The notes: a model not told the origin generated them from the sequence alone. Positions 49,401-63,191 are shown, counted from the first letter of the stretch. The stretch is 64,000 bases of DNA from Mesaphorura yosii (GCA_009869945.1 WIXG01000008.1:496001-560000), one strand, 5' to 3'. Numbers and translations: made by a program.

Positions 49401-51136
49401 TCATGTCTCAATTGCTCAAGTTTACACATACATAAAAGTACACTTTATGCTTGTATGGAATTAGAACGTAATTTGTTATCAGTTTCTGTCATTTTTCCTC
49501 TCTCGCTCTTTTCGCAATTCCCACTGCTTCTTATCTTTGGGGATTCTTTTCTAAATTGCCGTGTTATTAACGGCTGTAAATGCTTGCGCAATGAGTTGCT
49601 CTACTAGCGTGCGAATTTACAGGTAAATTAGTTCTATTTGCGAAACTTGCGACTTTGAGTGATGGCATCCCAATCCATTGGTAGTAGCATTCAGCTCATT
49701 TACTCATTTCTTTCCATTTAAACACTCTCTTATTTCACGTATCGCCTGACTTTAAAATATGAACACTTGCTCTGATAACTGGGATATGTATGCTTATACG
49801 TAATCAGCACACGTAAAACCTTTGACTCTTACACGTTAGAAGAGAATGGTGACTTTGATCGAGGGTTTTCCGTTCGTCGAGGCAGTGAAGAATCTATAAG
49901 AAACAAAATTCTCGAATTAAGATTGAATTCCTCCAACACTAAGCAAAAGAAGCTTGTACCTGTGTGCAGAGTTTCATTATGAATCTCAAATGCATTTACT
50001 AAAGCGGAATCTTAATGCGAGGAAAGAATCGAAATCAATTCAGAAATCAGCCTTCAACTTTGCCGTTGGCTCCGCTGGTAATCGTAACACTTTCCCGTCC
50101 TGGCCAGGCTGTAATAAAGACGTTGTGCTGTGGTGGTTGCTTTCACGCTGTGTACACAATCATAAAGAAAGTTTGCGTCTGAAGAGGATGAAGAAAGCAA
50201 ACAAGCAAGCATGGGGCGAAAAAATGCACGAACTTTCGTACGAATAAAGTTAGCCCCATCCCTGACTCGTACATTTTGCCTTTTATGTCTCCGTTGCCTG
50301 CACCTATTTCGTGAAATTTACAATCTTTTTTACAAGCCATCCGATAATAAATGTAAAAATTCTGTCCGAAAGGCTTTCTGTACGATATTTGGTTTGTTGT
50401 TGACCGTCCGCATTGCATTTTATTGCGGCACGGTGCTGCACTGCAAAGCATTGGTGAAACATTTCTCAAGACATTAAAAGTATCACATTATTATTATACG
50501 GCCGACCGAGTGCATACAAATTCAGCGTCCGATGTCCAACGCTGGTCGTAAGATGGGCAAATAAAATAGCTATTGCAAATTTCTTCTTAGTTTATGTTCT
50601 TAGAGTCAATTCTTATGGCCCACGGCTCTGCTTTCCGTGAGTCATTCCTGGTCGCTTCAATCCGAACAGCAGAATTTGATGACTCTGTCATAAAGAAGTC
50701 CAAATCTACTGCAGGACGGAGCGAAAGGAAATCACCCTCCCTGGCGTCTGGCGGCGAGTGAGTGCAAATATTTGAGCCAAGAATTATAATACCTGTCCAT
50801 GAACCAAGGACAGGGCAGGATAGACGGCTGGGAGGACCGTGCCTCGAACTCGACGCGCTGCGCTGCTTGGCGTCCTGAGATCATGAACTTTATTGCTAAG
50901 CAATGCTGGGCAGCTTGCTGAGCCTGAGTAAAAGGCAAAGATACAGGAACCAACAAAACAAAAAAGCAAACTCATGAACTGGAACGATATCACTTTGACG
51001 CGCAGAGCGCCGGGATTGCAATGGATTACTGTATCATGTATCTGTATTATTAATAGCAAACGCTTCCAACTTCCTGTCTCGAAGGTTTTTCTCTCGCTTT
51101 TTATTCTTCTACTTCCTTCCTTTCCTGACTCTGATT

Positions 51137-51161
51137 CTTGCCTTGCCTTGCCTTGCTTTGC
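51137..51161 (+). repeat. CTTGC pentamer repeat
   Basis: Four to five CTTGC units with one variant (CTTTG); the reverse complement of the GGCAA-type runs elsewhere in the desert. Confidence 0.8.
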
Positions 51162-54100
51162 AGGTAAAGTAATGCAATCGTAATATTTAGATTTATTATT
51201 TGCGTGGGCGTACCCGTCGCCTGCCTGCTCGAAATGTAACAAAAATACAGCGCACAGGAAAAATGTGACACAAGAATGAAGGAAATCCCTCGCACTACGC
51301 GCCATGTGTTATCTTTTGCAAATTAAGGCCTTTTAAAGATGAAGTAGAACGACAGCAGCAGCAATGCGCCATGGCTGTAAAGATTCAAAATTCTTTTGTT
51401 GTCGACTGGCAAGTGGAAGTTGGAATAATTTACAATTATTACAGGAACGGAAGTCAGGTTCATTCAGGCCACATTTTTTCTGTGCACTACGTGAGCCCGT
51501 GATACCTTAACCAGCAAGTGGATGTGGAATTCTTTAGAAAAAGGAAATCCAGCGCAACACCACCGTGTAGAGATGAGATGAGATTTTTTAATGCGTTGTG
51601 CTCTGAAGTGATAATTGAGTTAACTTCATGTGTGCTCTCTGCTCTTTGTCCATTCATGGCTCGCTGGACTTCTTTTCTTCATGTACCCTGGATGTATACG
51701 TAGGCTGTCGTGCCGCGTATGCGAAAAGCAAAAGATCATCACAAACTTCAAAACACATTATCATCATTATGGCTTCAAGAGAAAAAGACAGGAAAGGAAG
51801 GACATCCGTGTTCCGGTCTTCTTTATTATGTGATTTTTATTGTTGTATAAAGAACGCATAAAAGAAGTATAACAGAGCAAGCCAGCAAGGTTTCGGCTTT
51901 GGAATTCTGAAATTGTTGCCTTTTTGCGTGGGATTGGCATTTTTTGCATGTCTCAATCTCAAACGTAGTTTCGTGTGGTGTTCGAAGGCAAAAAGTGACA
52001 TCAGAATTCAGAATGCCTGCTAGACATAGACGCATTCGCTCGTCATGCTATCATGCTGGAATGAACCCTGAATTTAACCAATTCGGCATCACGAAAAAGT
52101 CTTAATTGTAAGAATAGTACGAACTGCACAGCAGGGCGGTAAATGCAGCACGGTGGATGGCGATGTTCCTCACGAAACTATGCTCAAAATCAATCAAACT
52201 TTCACCAAAGTGCTGAATGAATGGCATTTACATGTGTTTTGATGAAAACATAGAGAATGCACGCAACATGAACATGAAACCAAAAATGTGGTCAATATCA
52301 GGGAATAAAAAAAAGCTAAAAAATGGCATGCGCACGGGGTTGGTTGGCTTCCCGGTCGGAGTTGGGAAGAAAGTTCCAAAAAATGTGTGCGCTACATCAG
52401 CACTCTGCCAATGCATACATACACAGACAAGGCGGAAAATATACGTAATTTTTTCAGGCTCCCCATTCATTCCGGCTGCAGGCTGATTTCATTCATTCGG
52501 ATCTTCCCGTGCTGGAAAAAATTAGTCTGCTTTCTCTCCGCGTCGATCTATTTTTAGTCTGACTGTGAATCTGTGCTGTTGATCAGTGAATTTGTACCGT
52601 AAAAGTTCCCAAGCAGTGCAGTTCCTTGTGATTTGAGCTTTAGCTCAATTTAGTTCACTCATTTTCTTATGTAGTACTCGAAATTCTCTTTGAGAACTGA
52701 TCGCTACTCGTTCACGAACGTGTTCTTCCAGTTTCAGAAATGGCCGGTCATTTTAAAATCCAAGCAAGTACTGCCGAGTCCAGATTCTTCGAATACCACC
52801 ACATTCACATCCATCCACATACTTGTATACGTATCGACCTGGACTGGACATCATCAGATTCCAAGTACCTTGGTACTTGGACATAAAAGAAAATCAATAG
52901 TGTTGTGTTCCTCTATCTTTTTGCGGTTTTGTGTACTTTACTTTACTAATCGCATACTCAAGCATCGAGCAGCTTCCATGTGTGATGTGGTGCGGTGAAT
53001 GTGAATTTGAATAAAACAATGCCCGTTCGTCGTTCCGGGAGCCGGGAGCTGTGAGCTGTGTCCATGCAAGATGATGATGATGGTCGTTTTAAAATGAGTA
53101 CATTGTATTAATGAAATGTAATAAGAGATGCGGATGTGGAGTGGATGCAAATGCTGCTGCTGCTGGAGATGAAGAAAAGGCGCACGAGCTGCGGATTACG
53201 GACGTGTGCGGACGTGAAGTACGTCCGTCCGTCGAGCTAAGTGCTAAGCCGGGATGCTGCTGAGTCATGCCTGCCTGGCAGTGGTGGTCATGGAAACAAT
53301 CTTAAAGCCCCTGCACACATGCACGGGGATTCTTCACATACGGTCTGCAAAAGACGTGGCAGAGAGCGTGGAAAGTTTCTCCACTCATTCCATCAGCAAC
53401 ATCAACATCATCCAAGCATGCATGCATGCAGGGAAACCTTCGTCGCGTCTCCATCATCATCACAGAGAAAGAGAAAGTTTGCCCGGGACTTCAGTCTGCT
53501 GCCGTGATGCTGGCCTCGCCATGCGGTGGTGGGTACCACATACGATACGATTAGTGCATGACATATGTAGCGAATAGCGAATACATTGTGTTCTCCGTGC
53601 GTGTGGATCTCCGTCTCAAAGTGGACACTTCTTCATGGTGAAATTCCTTTAAGCAACATAACGCAGCAGCAGGACGGAGCCGAGTGTGGTGCAGGGAAAG
53701 GGGAATAAATTTTGCAAAAGGGGTTGAGTCGAGCCGAGACTCGAGACATGGTCAAAGGTTCTAAGCACTTGTCTCGCTCACACGTGCTTTCACCGTTCAC
53801 CCACTTCCCTATAAAGAAGTGTAGTGTGGCACCCACCGCCTGCCACCCATAAAATAAAAATGTGGAGCAATTTTTACTCTCATTCTCACACCGCACCCAC
53901 TTTCCACTCGCGCGTCTTTCATCCTTTCATCTCAGCTTCTTTCTCTCTCCTTTCCTGCTCCTGCTTCAGTCGGGTCCGGGGTTCATGCTCTCGCCTCCTT
54001 TGTGAGATAAATCATGTCTCTAATTACGCTTACGCTCAGGAGCCGTACAGTAGGCAGGCAAGATGTGATGATGACGACAAGTTATACGATTATGCTCTCC

Positions 54101-57100
54101 TCTTATTTAGTTAAGTAGTACTTGTGATGAAGGCGAAGAATGAAAAGCGACAAGACACAAGACACGAGACGTGAGAGCCTGAATCTATGCAAATACGGAG
54201 AACGAGAACGACACAAAGACAAATCATGGGTTGCCTGAAGCGGAGCACGAGCTCAGGAAGAGAAAGCGGAAAGACCAAGACGAGATACGAGATTATGAAG
54301 GAGTCTGCCGCTGCCTGGCACTAGCAAGGTACGTCTTTTGACGGCGCGGCGTCGTTGCTTTGGAGGAAAGACAGAACAATAATAACAGAAGGAAAAGTTT
54401 CACTTTGCCTTTGGAGAGGAACGGATCGGACGTAGACATATGCATGTTGATGTTGATGTGAGTATGTGGCATCATGTGTACGCGTACGCGTGGCGCGTGC
54501 ACTGTTTACAATCTGCTCCTCTGAATTTAGTTTCCATTTCTATTTCCAGCGCTGCTCTCAGAGCTGTCGGGAAAGGAAAAGACAAAAGAGACGAAGAAAA
54601 TCAATACCTAAATTTCTTTGACTTGCTCTCGACTCAAGACTCACTCAACGTGTACGTGGATGTTCTTCATCATCATCATTTACATATAATTTTATTATAC
54701 GGACGATAAATAGAAGTGTCCATGTGTGTACCTCTGCTGCTCTGCTGCTGAGGCGTGTGTGCTCCAAGTGCAAGTGCGTGTGGGTGCAGTGAGTGAAAGT
54801 GATGTGGTTGCTTGAGATAAAACAGAAGCGAACCGGGGCCGGGCATTAGACGCAAAGCAAAGCAGGGAGACGAGTAGCGGAAGCGAAGAGAAGAGAAGTG
54901 GACGAGAAGAAAGGCTGGAAAATGGACTATGAGATGTATTTCTGCATTTACATCTTCCATTAGTGCTGGCACAAATGCAGAAAGCAACCGCTACTTCCAT
55001 ACACTCCTTTAATCAAGAAGCTTCATCATGGCTCAGTCGGCTATGGCATTCAAACTTTAATCTCTTTAGACAGACGAGCTCGATTAGTACGCAATGTGTA
55101 TAAGGCGAAGTCATGCTGGTCAATAATGTGTACAGTGTACGTGTGCTGGAGTGAAGAAAAGACCGAGCCATCCATCAATAAAATTAATACCTTTTACCAC
55201 TACTGGCGTAGCCCTAAAACAAAAGACTGAATTTTCTTTGTACTTTGTGATACTCAGGGCAATGTCGATAAACTGGAAGACTCGCTCGTTTCGATGTAGT
55301 AAGAGGCAAACGTATGGCCTTAATATCCTATAAAGTGTGCTGCACTATTGTGCAAATCTTATTAATTGCTCCATCAATCTAACTGCAACTGTACGCTATA
55401 AGAATATTGTATTATTGATCACTGGTCAATTTCTAAATTATAGCCTTATACAATCATTAAGAATAAGAATGGACTGACTGAGTAATTATCAATGTAAACA
55501 ATAAAATAATACTAAACGCAAATATCCGATGCAGCTGTTAACCTGTCTACATGAGTGAGGACAGCACCGACCCGACTCACTCCGAGGCGACTCCTTTAAT
55601 TTGTTGAATGTTGAATTTAACTACGAATGCAAAACTGCACTCACTCTCTTATTCCTGGACGCGGGCATTTGAACTGGACATATTTCTTTACTTTTAAACT
55701 CCAGCCAGCAATATTGGCTCATGCATTCTAAAATCATTAACAGTTGAACTGCTTCATGATGCCGTGCCTATCCAACATCGCCTGTATAATTTTGATAGTC
55801 AACACAACTGAACAAGATGAAAGAAAGTCAAGCGTCCTGGAACATAACAGAAAAGTGTGAGTGTCATCAAAATCCATTTTTATAGGTGGTTTATGGGCGA
55901 AGGTTTGTCGATATGCTACGGTCGTCAATACTTCGACAGGTATCATTAAGACAGCTCTTAACAGCTAGCAATAATGGCACTGTGATGGGCCGGTTGATCA
56001 CGATATGAACATTTCATCAGTCTCGAGGACTTTACATAGCTACTGGTATGCAAAAGGAGTCAAGCCATAGTGGGTTCAATATTAAATTGCAGGTTAGGCG
56101 CTAGAAAGCTCACAAAGATCTGGGATTAAGCTGGCCGTCCACACACACGATAATCTTACCAACGAGGTGGGATGGCGAGACATCAAGCTAGCTTGGATTT
56201 GATAAAATGGGAAGTTATGATTAAGATTCTACGATAAATTCCTTTTAACCAGAGTCACCACTCAATGCCAATTCAAATATAAAGTTTACTTCATAATAAG
56301 CCGAACCCAATTCACAATGTCATTTAGTATATATAAGGTGTGAGAGAAGGAGAGAAAGTTCCAGGAGAATGTACAAAGGGCCTGGAGCGAAACACCAAGC
56401 ATCCAATAAACTTCCAGATCTCAAGTCTGCCAAAGAAAAAAGGAGAAGAATTCTTTTGCCGGTAGCAAGTTGTAAGGCGGTGGGCGTTTTTATGAAAGGA
56501 CAGGAGCCAGTACGTATTAAGATTTCTTTTCTTATCCTCCAGCTACTGCTGCTACTGAATGTCTGCGGCTCGGTATGCTCGCTTCTTAACTCAGTAGCAG
56601 CACAACATTCGCATGCAGCACAGTGAGCTGAAGTTTTTATGGATCCTTTCAAGAAAAAAGTGGGAGTCCGGTTGTTGGTGGAGAAGGATGAGTTTAGGGG
56701 TTGCTCACGTTTTACTGGTAGTCGTTCTTGTGCTCGGTACTGTGTTGGCTTCTTTCTTCGTGTAAGATTATTCTCAAGATTTTCTCTGTCTTTGCTCGCT
56801 GTTTCGAGGCAGAATGAGACGAGACGGAGGAGAGCCGGGCAACAATTTTCTTTGCATTCGTTGCTCTTAATGAAGGGAAAAGCTTACACAAATTTAAATG
56901 ATTGAATTGGAAGGTCAAATTCAAATCAAGAATCGTGTCGGAAAGACAGGTCTATGCTTCAAAGATTAATTTCGCGCGCCCGGCGTGTGGAACGGCTGGA
57001 GAATGTAATTAGAAATAGAATAGGAGATGATTTATTATTGAATCATGTAAACCAGCGGACCAGCAGTATGCCGACAGTCCAAGGACGTCCAAGAGAAGCG

Positions 57101-58525
57101 CAGAACAGCGGAGATGGAGAAGAGACGCAGATGCAAAGGCGAGCAGCTACATCAAGCATAGTACTGGCGTAGGGGCGGTGTGAGAAACTTAAAAATGCAA
57201 ATTTTTTCGCACTTTGGGACGGGAGTTGGGTGGCTTGACTGGCGGCTGTGGCTGCGACTGTGGATTCGATTCGGCGAACGACTCACGTCTTTTGAGCAGA
57301 GAGTGTGCTTCTGAATTTCTGACCAAATGTGCTGGTGAAACAAGAAATGGAATTGATATAAGAGCCAGCGAGCCAGGCCGGCAGGCTGACAATGTGTATG
57401 TGCTATAAATTAAACCCAGCAACAAGAACCCCGAATCTCGATCCCTCTCTTCTCGCTACTTTGCTCTCTCCGCATCTCTCTTTGATGTTTGCTGCTGTTG
57501 TGAAGTGTATAGTGCAATTGCCGTGCCGTGCTCTGAAAGGTGTTGCCGAGAAAAGAAGTGTCCACTTTTGAGAAAATCCAAGTTGTTTCCCCACCATCCG
57601 CTCAGAGCCCGGGCAAATTCTCTTTCTCTCTCCATTCCGCTTGTGCATTCGCATTCACTCGCAGTCTCCTTCCCTTTGATGATATGCAAAACGGGAGCAC
57701 GCCACGCTGGATTTCAACCACTTCAGTCGTTGTGCCGTCGCGTCGCGTCTTCTGTTCCATTAGATTACATTAGACACGATGTTACACTGTAATCAAGAAA
57801 TTAATAATAATCCGAAGAGACAGCATACGTCACTGGGTGCATTTGAGACCCGTGCCGCACCATGATTAATATGACCACCGAATTCTCTTGCATCATCTCT
57901 CACTCATTAAATTCCCAGAAGCCGAATTCTAATACGCTGGCTCACTGGCTGGCGTGGCGAGCAGCGAGTGGCAGAGACGACGGCAATTCCATGTTTGGAC
58001 ATTTTACTCGGATGCGCGTTGCATTGCAATGACAGTGACAATGCGACGTGACATTACCTGAGACTGATTTGTCGCTGTGTGTCACAGAAGTGACGAATTG
58101 CAGTTACGCCACAGTTTGAGCTTCCTTGAAATATGTTACATCATGATAAGTTGATACGATAACGATAATTGCTTGTCAACGCGGTCGCTTAATCATTTAA
58201 CTGCATTTTGAGTAATCTTTATGACTTGTACAACTTTGTAGTAGGTTAACCACGACATCGACATCGTTGTAGTACATGGTGAATCAGAATCAGAGTCAAC
58301 AGTCGAGTCAACACCGGAACAAAAGGATGTCCTGTCGCTGTCGTCGTCGCTTCCTGTGTTGGCTGCACCGCACTTAGAATACGAATGTCTTGGAAGAAAC
58401 TCTTCAACCCTTCTCCCATTGCATCGCTGCGCTGCATTTAACTGTTCGCTTCTCAGGCAGGCAAAGGCAAAGCATGAGACACAAGCACGGAGCATCTCAA
58501 GCGTAGCGTGGCATTTCATTACAGT

Positions 58526-58545
58526 ACGGCACGGCACGGCACGGC
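58526..58545 (+). repeat. (ACGGC)4 pentamer repeat
   Basis: Four perfect five-base units in tandem in the prospero upstream region. Confidence 0.85.
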
Positions 58546-61500
58546 CATAAAGGAAGTCTTGTGGATTGTGGATCTTATGTTGTGCATAATTTAGAGTCTA
58601 GTTTAGACTTTCATTCATTCTCCCATTCATTTAATCTCCTTCTTGTCGTCATCGTCGTAATTCCTTTCCTGCACCTCACGGAAGCTTAATTAAACGTACA
58701 ACCGCAAAGCCAGGGCAGAGCAAAGCAGGTCGCCTCGTCAATTTCGGCTGTAACACAATAGAGCAGGTAGTGGCAGGGCAGAGATTTGTCTTTCCTCAAT
58801 GATGGCGATGGTCCACTGATTTTCTTTTTGATGCTGATGACTATGATGACTTAACGTAGCTGTACGCGGGCACAGGCACAGATTCGACTCGTAAAGTTGT
58901 TGGTTGCGTACTGCGGTTGTCAACATTGTAGAGACAAGGAAGGATTTCCTCTTTTAAACTTCCAGGTGACATGGATAAGTAAATCTTCATACATTCTTGC
59001 TTCTGTGCCCTTTGTGTTACTCTGAGGCCCATGCATTATGCATTTGTGGGAGTTTTAAATAAATAAATGGGTCCTGGAGGATGAGAAAATTAAAAGCGGA
59101 CAGAATCCACGGAAGACATGGTATCCACGAAAAGTGGTTCCGAGTACTTGATAGGCTCTGGGATTCTGGTTTCCTTCACTATTGCAGAAAATTGATCAAA
59201 GATTGACCAATTTGACCCATTTTTTTTCAAAATATCGATTCATCTTGTCCTCGTTTGCTGTGTGCGTGTCGTGTCGTGCCGTGCAGGTTCAGTTGCTCTC
59301 CAGCTGAATTCGGCGTGGCGTGGCGCGGCATCTCCCCCATTTTGGCTCGTGCTTAGAGGGCTAGAAAGAAAGGACCCGTGCCGCGTCTCGGCGCACTTTT
59401 CTTCTGGAACGCAATTCTTGCATGAATGAAATTGACTGACTCATAAAACGCGGTGCAGTGCGTAAAAGTTCTTTTTCATCTCTCAATTTGAACATCTGTT
59501 CATACATTCCCCATTTTTTGTTGTTTTGTAGATTGAGCGTGTGTCCTCTTTTATTATGTAGAAAAGCATGTCTTTTTCTTTCACTTGGTCCTACTTTACG
59601 TTCAGGCATACGCACTGACTACTGACACGTATTTCTCTACTTTACCCTGGGCCGCTCCGCTCCGAACCGAAAAACTAACCTAGCTTACGAATTTGAAAAG
59701 ATGTCGATTATAAAAATAGGGGTTCTTTTCTTTGTAGTTAGCAGGAGCAGCAGCGGCGGGAGTGTAAATACAATAATGAATAAAATTATAGTATTCGTGA
59801 TGTGTGCGTGTCGCGCGTACCTCGGCTTAGTGTCAGCCGTCAGCTGAAGGGAAAACGGACCGGAGCCCGAGAAGGGTCCCGGGCCATAACTCGAGAAAAT
59901 TATGCCTTCCTTTCTTCTTTTCTCTCCCTTCTCTTCTCTCCAAAGTAAAGGGCATCCGTGCCTCAACAAAAGAATCCCGCATCCCGCCTGATGTAGCCTT
60001 TCTTTCTTTCACCTCGCGTCAGGCGACTGCCAGGCTGTCGTAAGCTTTAATGGCATTACACAACCGGTTGCATTTTTGAGATTTCGAAACCTTTTTGCAT
60101 TGGATCGCGTCGCACTCATAGTCGTAGCATTGTTCCTGCTTCTCTAATGGAAGTTCTTCCTTCTTTCTCCGAATAGGTGCACTGCCGATGAATGGATCTC
60201 ATATGTTTGATTGTGATTGTAATTGCGAGCAGCTGATCCGAATTCTTTTCTTTCTAAACTGCACTGAAGGGGATTTTCTTTTTGAGCCCGACACTTTGCT
60301 TTCAATGTGGACGCGGTCATCACGCGAAGCTGAATGGTAGAAGCAATAGCCCAAGCAGAATGCTGCTGTGGCGCAATACGAAAGAAATTGATACGCCAAC
60401 TGAGCTCTGAGTGACAAGGCACAACCGCTGGATACCAAAAAGTGCGTCGCGCATGATTTTTGTGCGATATTCCGCAACTACTTATCCATTCCATTCTATA
60501 TCCATGCAATTCGTAATTCCACTCCATCCCAAGTTTCACCTGCATTTTTCGGTCTGCACTTCCCCTTTCTTTCAATTTCCGGTATTATCTTCTCTTGAAT
60601 GTCGTGCCATGGTCCACAGGCAACTCCAGGAATGCGCGTGCGTGTCGGTGTCGACGCAACGCAGTGGCAGAGATGACTCATTCATAATTATGAATGAAGT
60701 CTGCTTTCTTGAAGTTCCGGTCTCACCCTTCCCTTGGACTTGTCCAACAACATGCACCGGTATGGTTCAGCCGGTCGAGTCGTCAAGTCACATTTTTCGA
60801 ATACTTCGTGTAACTTAAATGGGAAGTCTAGAAGCCTTCCTGACTTGAGTTACCTGCATTATAATTCCATCATGACTTGTAAATGCATTCGATGACTCAT
60901 GACGGCATCATTGACGCGAATGACGCGGGGTTTGCGCTAGCAGAACGACGGCAGACGCTCACTTTTTCTCTTCCATTGTTGCTCCGTCTCAATTTACTGC
61001 AAACATCTGTCCTTTCCATTAATGGAGTTTTTCACGATTATGACTTGCAGACCCTCAGACCCTTTCTTTTCACTACTTTTCGAACTCTGTTAGGGGAAAA
61101 GAAAAGGTAACCAATGAAGGCACGCATTAGGTAAGTCAGATCCAGTCCGTCCAAGCTTCAGTTTTTGAACGGCTTCGGTTCTGAAATGTTGATTAGATTC
61201 GTAATCAGTAGTAATTGCGAGATGGTATGCGCTAATGCTAATGAGCATGTAACATCGCATATCTGCATTTCTACTCGATAGTAGTGGGTCAGTTCTCTAC
61301 AGGTCAAAGAATACGTCGTAACATTTTACATCATTTGGTTTTAGCATTTATCTCAAAGATCATGATTATCATAATCATTCATGGTACAACCCACTTTACC
61401 GTGAACCCACACAAGATAAGGTACGATGCCATACTACAAGACATGAGGCAAGACAAAGTGTCATTATCAAAGTTAGGAGACGCTTGGTGTGGCGTGGAAC

Positions 61501-61902
61501 AGTACCGATATGATAGAAACCGACTACGATAACAATTCTGAACTGCGAGAATCTGCGACTACTATTTCATTAAGTTTTATTAAGTTCCTAATTCGGACAG
61601 TGTCGTTTAGTACAAAGTAAGCATACTTAACCACGCGAATTTACAAACCGGACGCAAGTAACTTCTAAAGCCAAACTGTCGCCCGAGCCCTCGAACTTAT
61701 TCAATTCACTTTTTTCATACTCGGAGGCACTGGAGCTAAAACGGAGGTTCTAGCTGGTAGCAATGGGATTGGAACTTGTGAAAGGTAAGATATGAAACTG
61801 TCAGAAGAAAGAGTATGCAAATTACAATTGAGTCCAGTACTTTTTATCTCCTACGCATGCAATTGGTAAGAAGGAGTTAGTCATGCTATTGGGCCGATCG
61901 CC

Positions 61903-62951
61903 ATGAACTCTTCAGCTGCAGAGGGCGATATGGTCAAAATGCGTAAACACGATGGACAAACTCAAAGTGAAACATCTCTCCACCCCAGGGAGAACGTTTT
62001 CATCGAAAATTGCTTAGTTGGACCAGCGTCAGCTTGCGCCAGACTAACCCAAGGCACAATGTTTCATTTCATGGAGGTTGGATACGTCGAGTCACCCAGC
62101 AAATTCTTTGTAAGAAGGACGGGCCTACCCTCTGTGGATCATGATTTTAGATATTATTATGTTCAACATTTGTTTACAGTTAAGAACAGTCCACGCAAGG
62201 GCCAATACTGAGAGCCTGGAGAAGAAAATGACACAATATTACGATGATCATGTTGAAGTTTTAAATCCAGTCCAAGCCGTTATGCTTCATGGCTACTACG
62301 CCATGCAACTTCCGATAACGAGAACTTGGTCGAGGTTAGTTAATCTTAATGGACGAATGTAGAAGTAAAACTATTTACCCTAACACAGTTAATTTTTGTG
62401 TGTCAGAGTTCATATCTTCAATATTCTCGAGGGTGGTGAAGTCCATGCTTACCTCATTGACCATGGCCTTAAAATCCGTGGAAACCAGCAAGATCTTTAT
62501 CCGCTTTGTCGTGCATTTTGTCGCCCTTCCGCAGCAGTAATGCCAGCAAGATTACATTGTAAGCTTGAACCTCATCTTTCGATGTTATTATCATTGAAAC
62601 CAATGGTCTACTTACTCCTGCTTGGGCTATTTACCCAGTGACTTCTTCGAAGGATTGGACAGAAGATGAAAAAACAGCTTTTAGAACTGACGTTTTAGAC
62701 AAAGAATTCCATGTTGGCGTAATCGAAAAACAACTAAACATTGATGAGCCCTACGACATCTTAAGTGTCATTCTTATATGTGTTGGGACTGGTATTGAAG
62801 GGGCAAGTGGAAGGTTAGTTAAACAATTAATGTTTATTAAATCTGATAAGGCTCCAATCAGACCCTTTTGCTTTGTGCGTACAGACTTTATTCACTTCGT
62901 GGCCTTTTCAAGTTCTGCTACGACAAATATGATTTCAAAACAGGAGTGTGA
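61903..62951 (+). CDS. Single Tudor-domain protein (extended Tudor type)
   Basis: Extended Tudor domains bind symmetrically dimethylated arginines, typically on Piwi proteins in germ granules; this role is family knowledge and not shown here. Exons are 61903-62109, 62180-62334, 62407-62558, 62639-62813 and 62885-62951, summing to 756 bases and 251 aa. The domain begins FHFMEVGYVESPSKFFLR and passes through a helix ending MTQYYDDH. It continues with YYAMQ and RTWSRVHIFNILEGGEVHAYLIDHG, the Tudor barrel with its D-x-G strand, then LYPLCRAF and MPARLHL, the SN-like return. The aromatic cage is incomplete: a Trp is followed by Ser where Tyr is common (W-S-R instead of W-Y-R). Two donors are GTTAGT rather than GTAAGT. 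The 5' end is uncertain: an ATG at 61763 followed by a GTAAGA donor could be a short upstream exon. The last intron is uncertain because the unspliced frame stays open to 63006. Confidence 0.75.
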
Positions 62952-63185
62952 TTTGAATGAAGCTGGAGATTTTCTCTCAATTGCCGTGTTTAAGATCGAT
63001 GATTGATGATGGTTGCAGGCACCTACGAATATTCAGCATGGAAATTCGATGACCTGCCTGCATTTTAATACGATATTGTACTTTCAGTAACGAGTTATTG
63101 CCCACCGAAGCAAGTATTAGTTAACAGATTGAATGGTCCTTTCGTTTTCAATTTTTAAGTTGATACCTTTTAGTGTTGGACCTTC

Positions 63186-63191
63186 AATAAA
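63186..63191 (+). other. Poly(A) signal AATAAA of the Tudor gene
   Basis: AATAAA 235 bases after the predicted stop and 266 bases before the next start codon. Confidence 0.5.

Larger units (their letters stand above)
36319..61902. promoter_or_regulatory. 25-kb gene desert upstream of prospero, probable regulatory region
   Basis: No reading frame here has domain content, consistent splice sites or protein-like composition; frames reach about 150-200 codons only by chance, often on both strands at once. It probably includes 5' exons, introns and enhancers of prospero (transcribed leftward) and the upstream region of the Tudor gene on its right. Visible structure is limited to many short GGCAA/GGCAC-type pentamer runs, (GGCT)n and (ATG)n microsatellites, a repeated GGACCCTTCTC word, and an AT-rich 17-base palindrome at 61362-61378. 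Confidence 0.55.
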
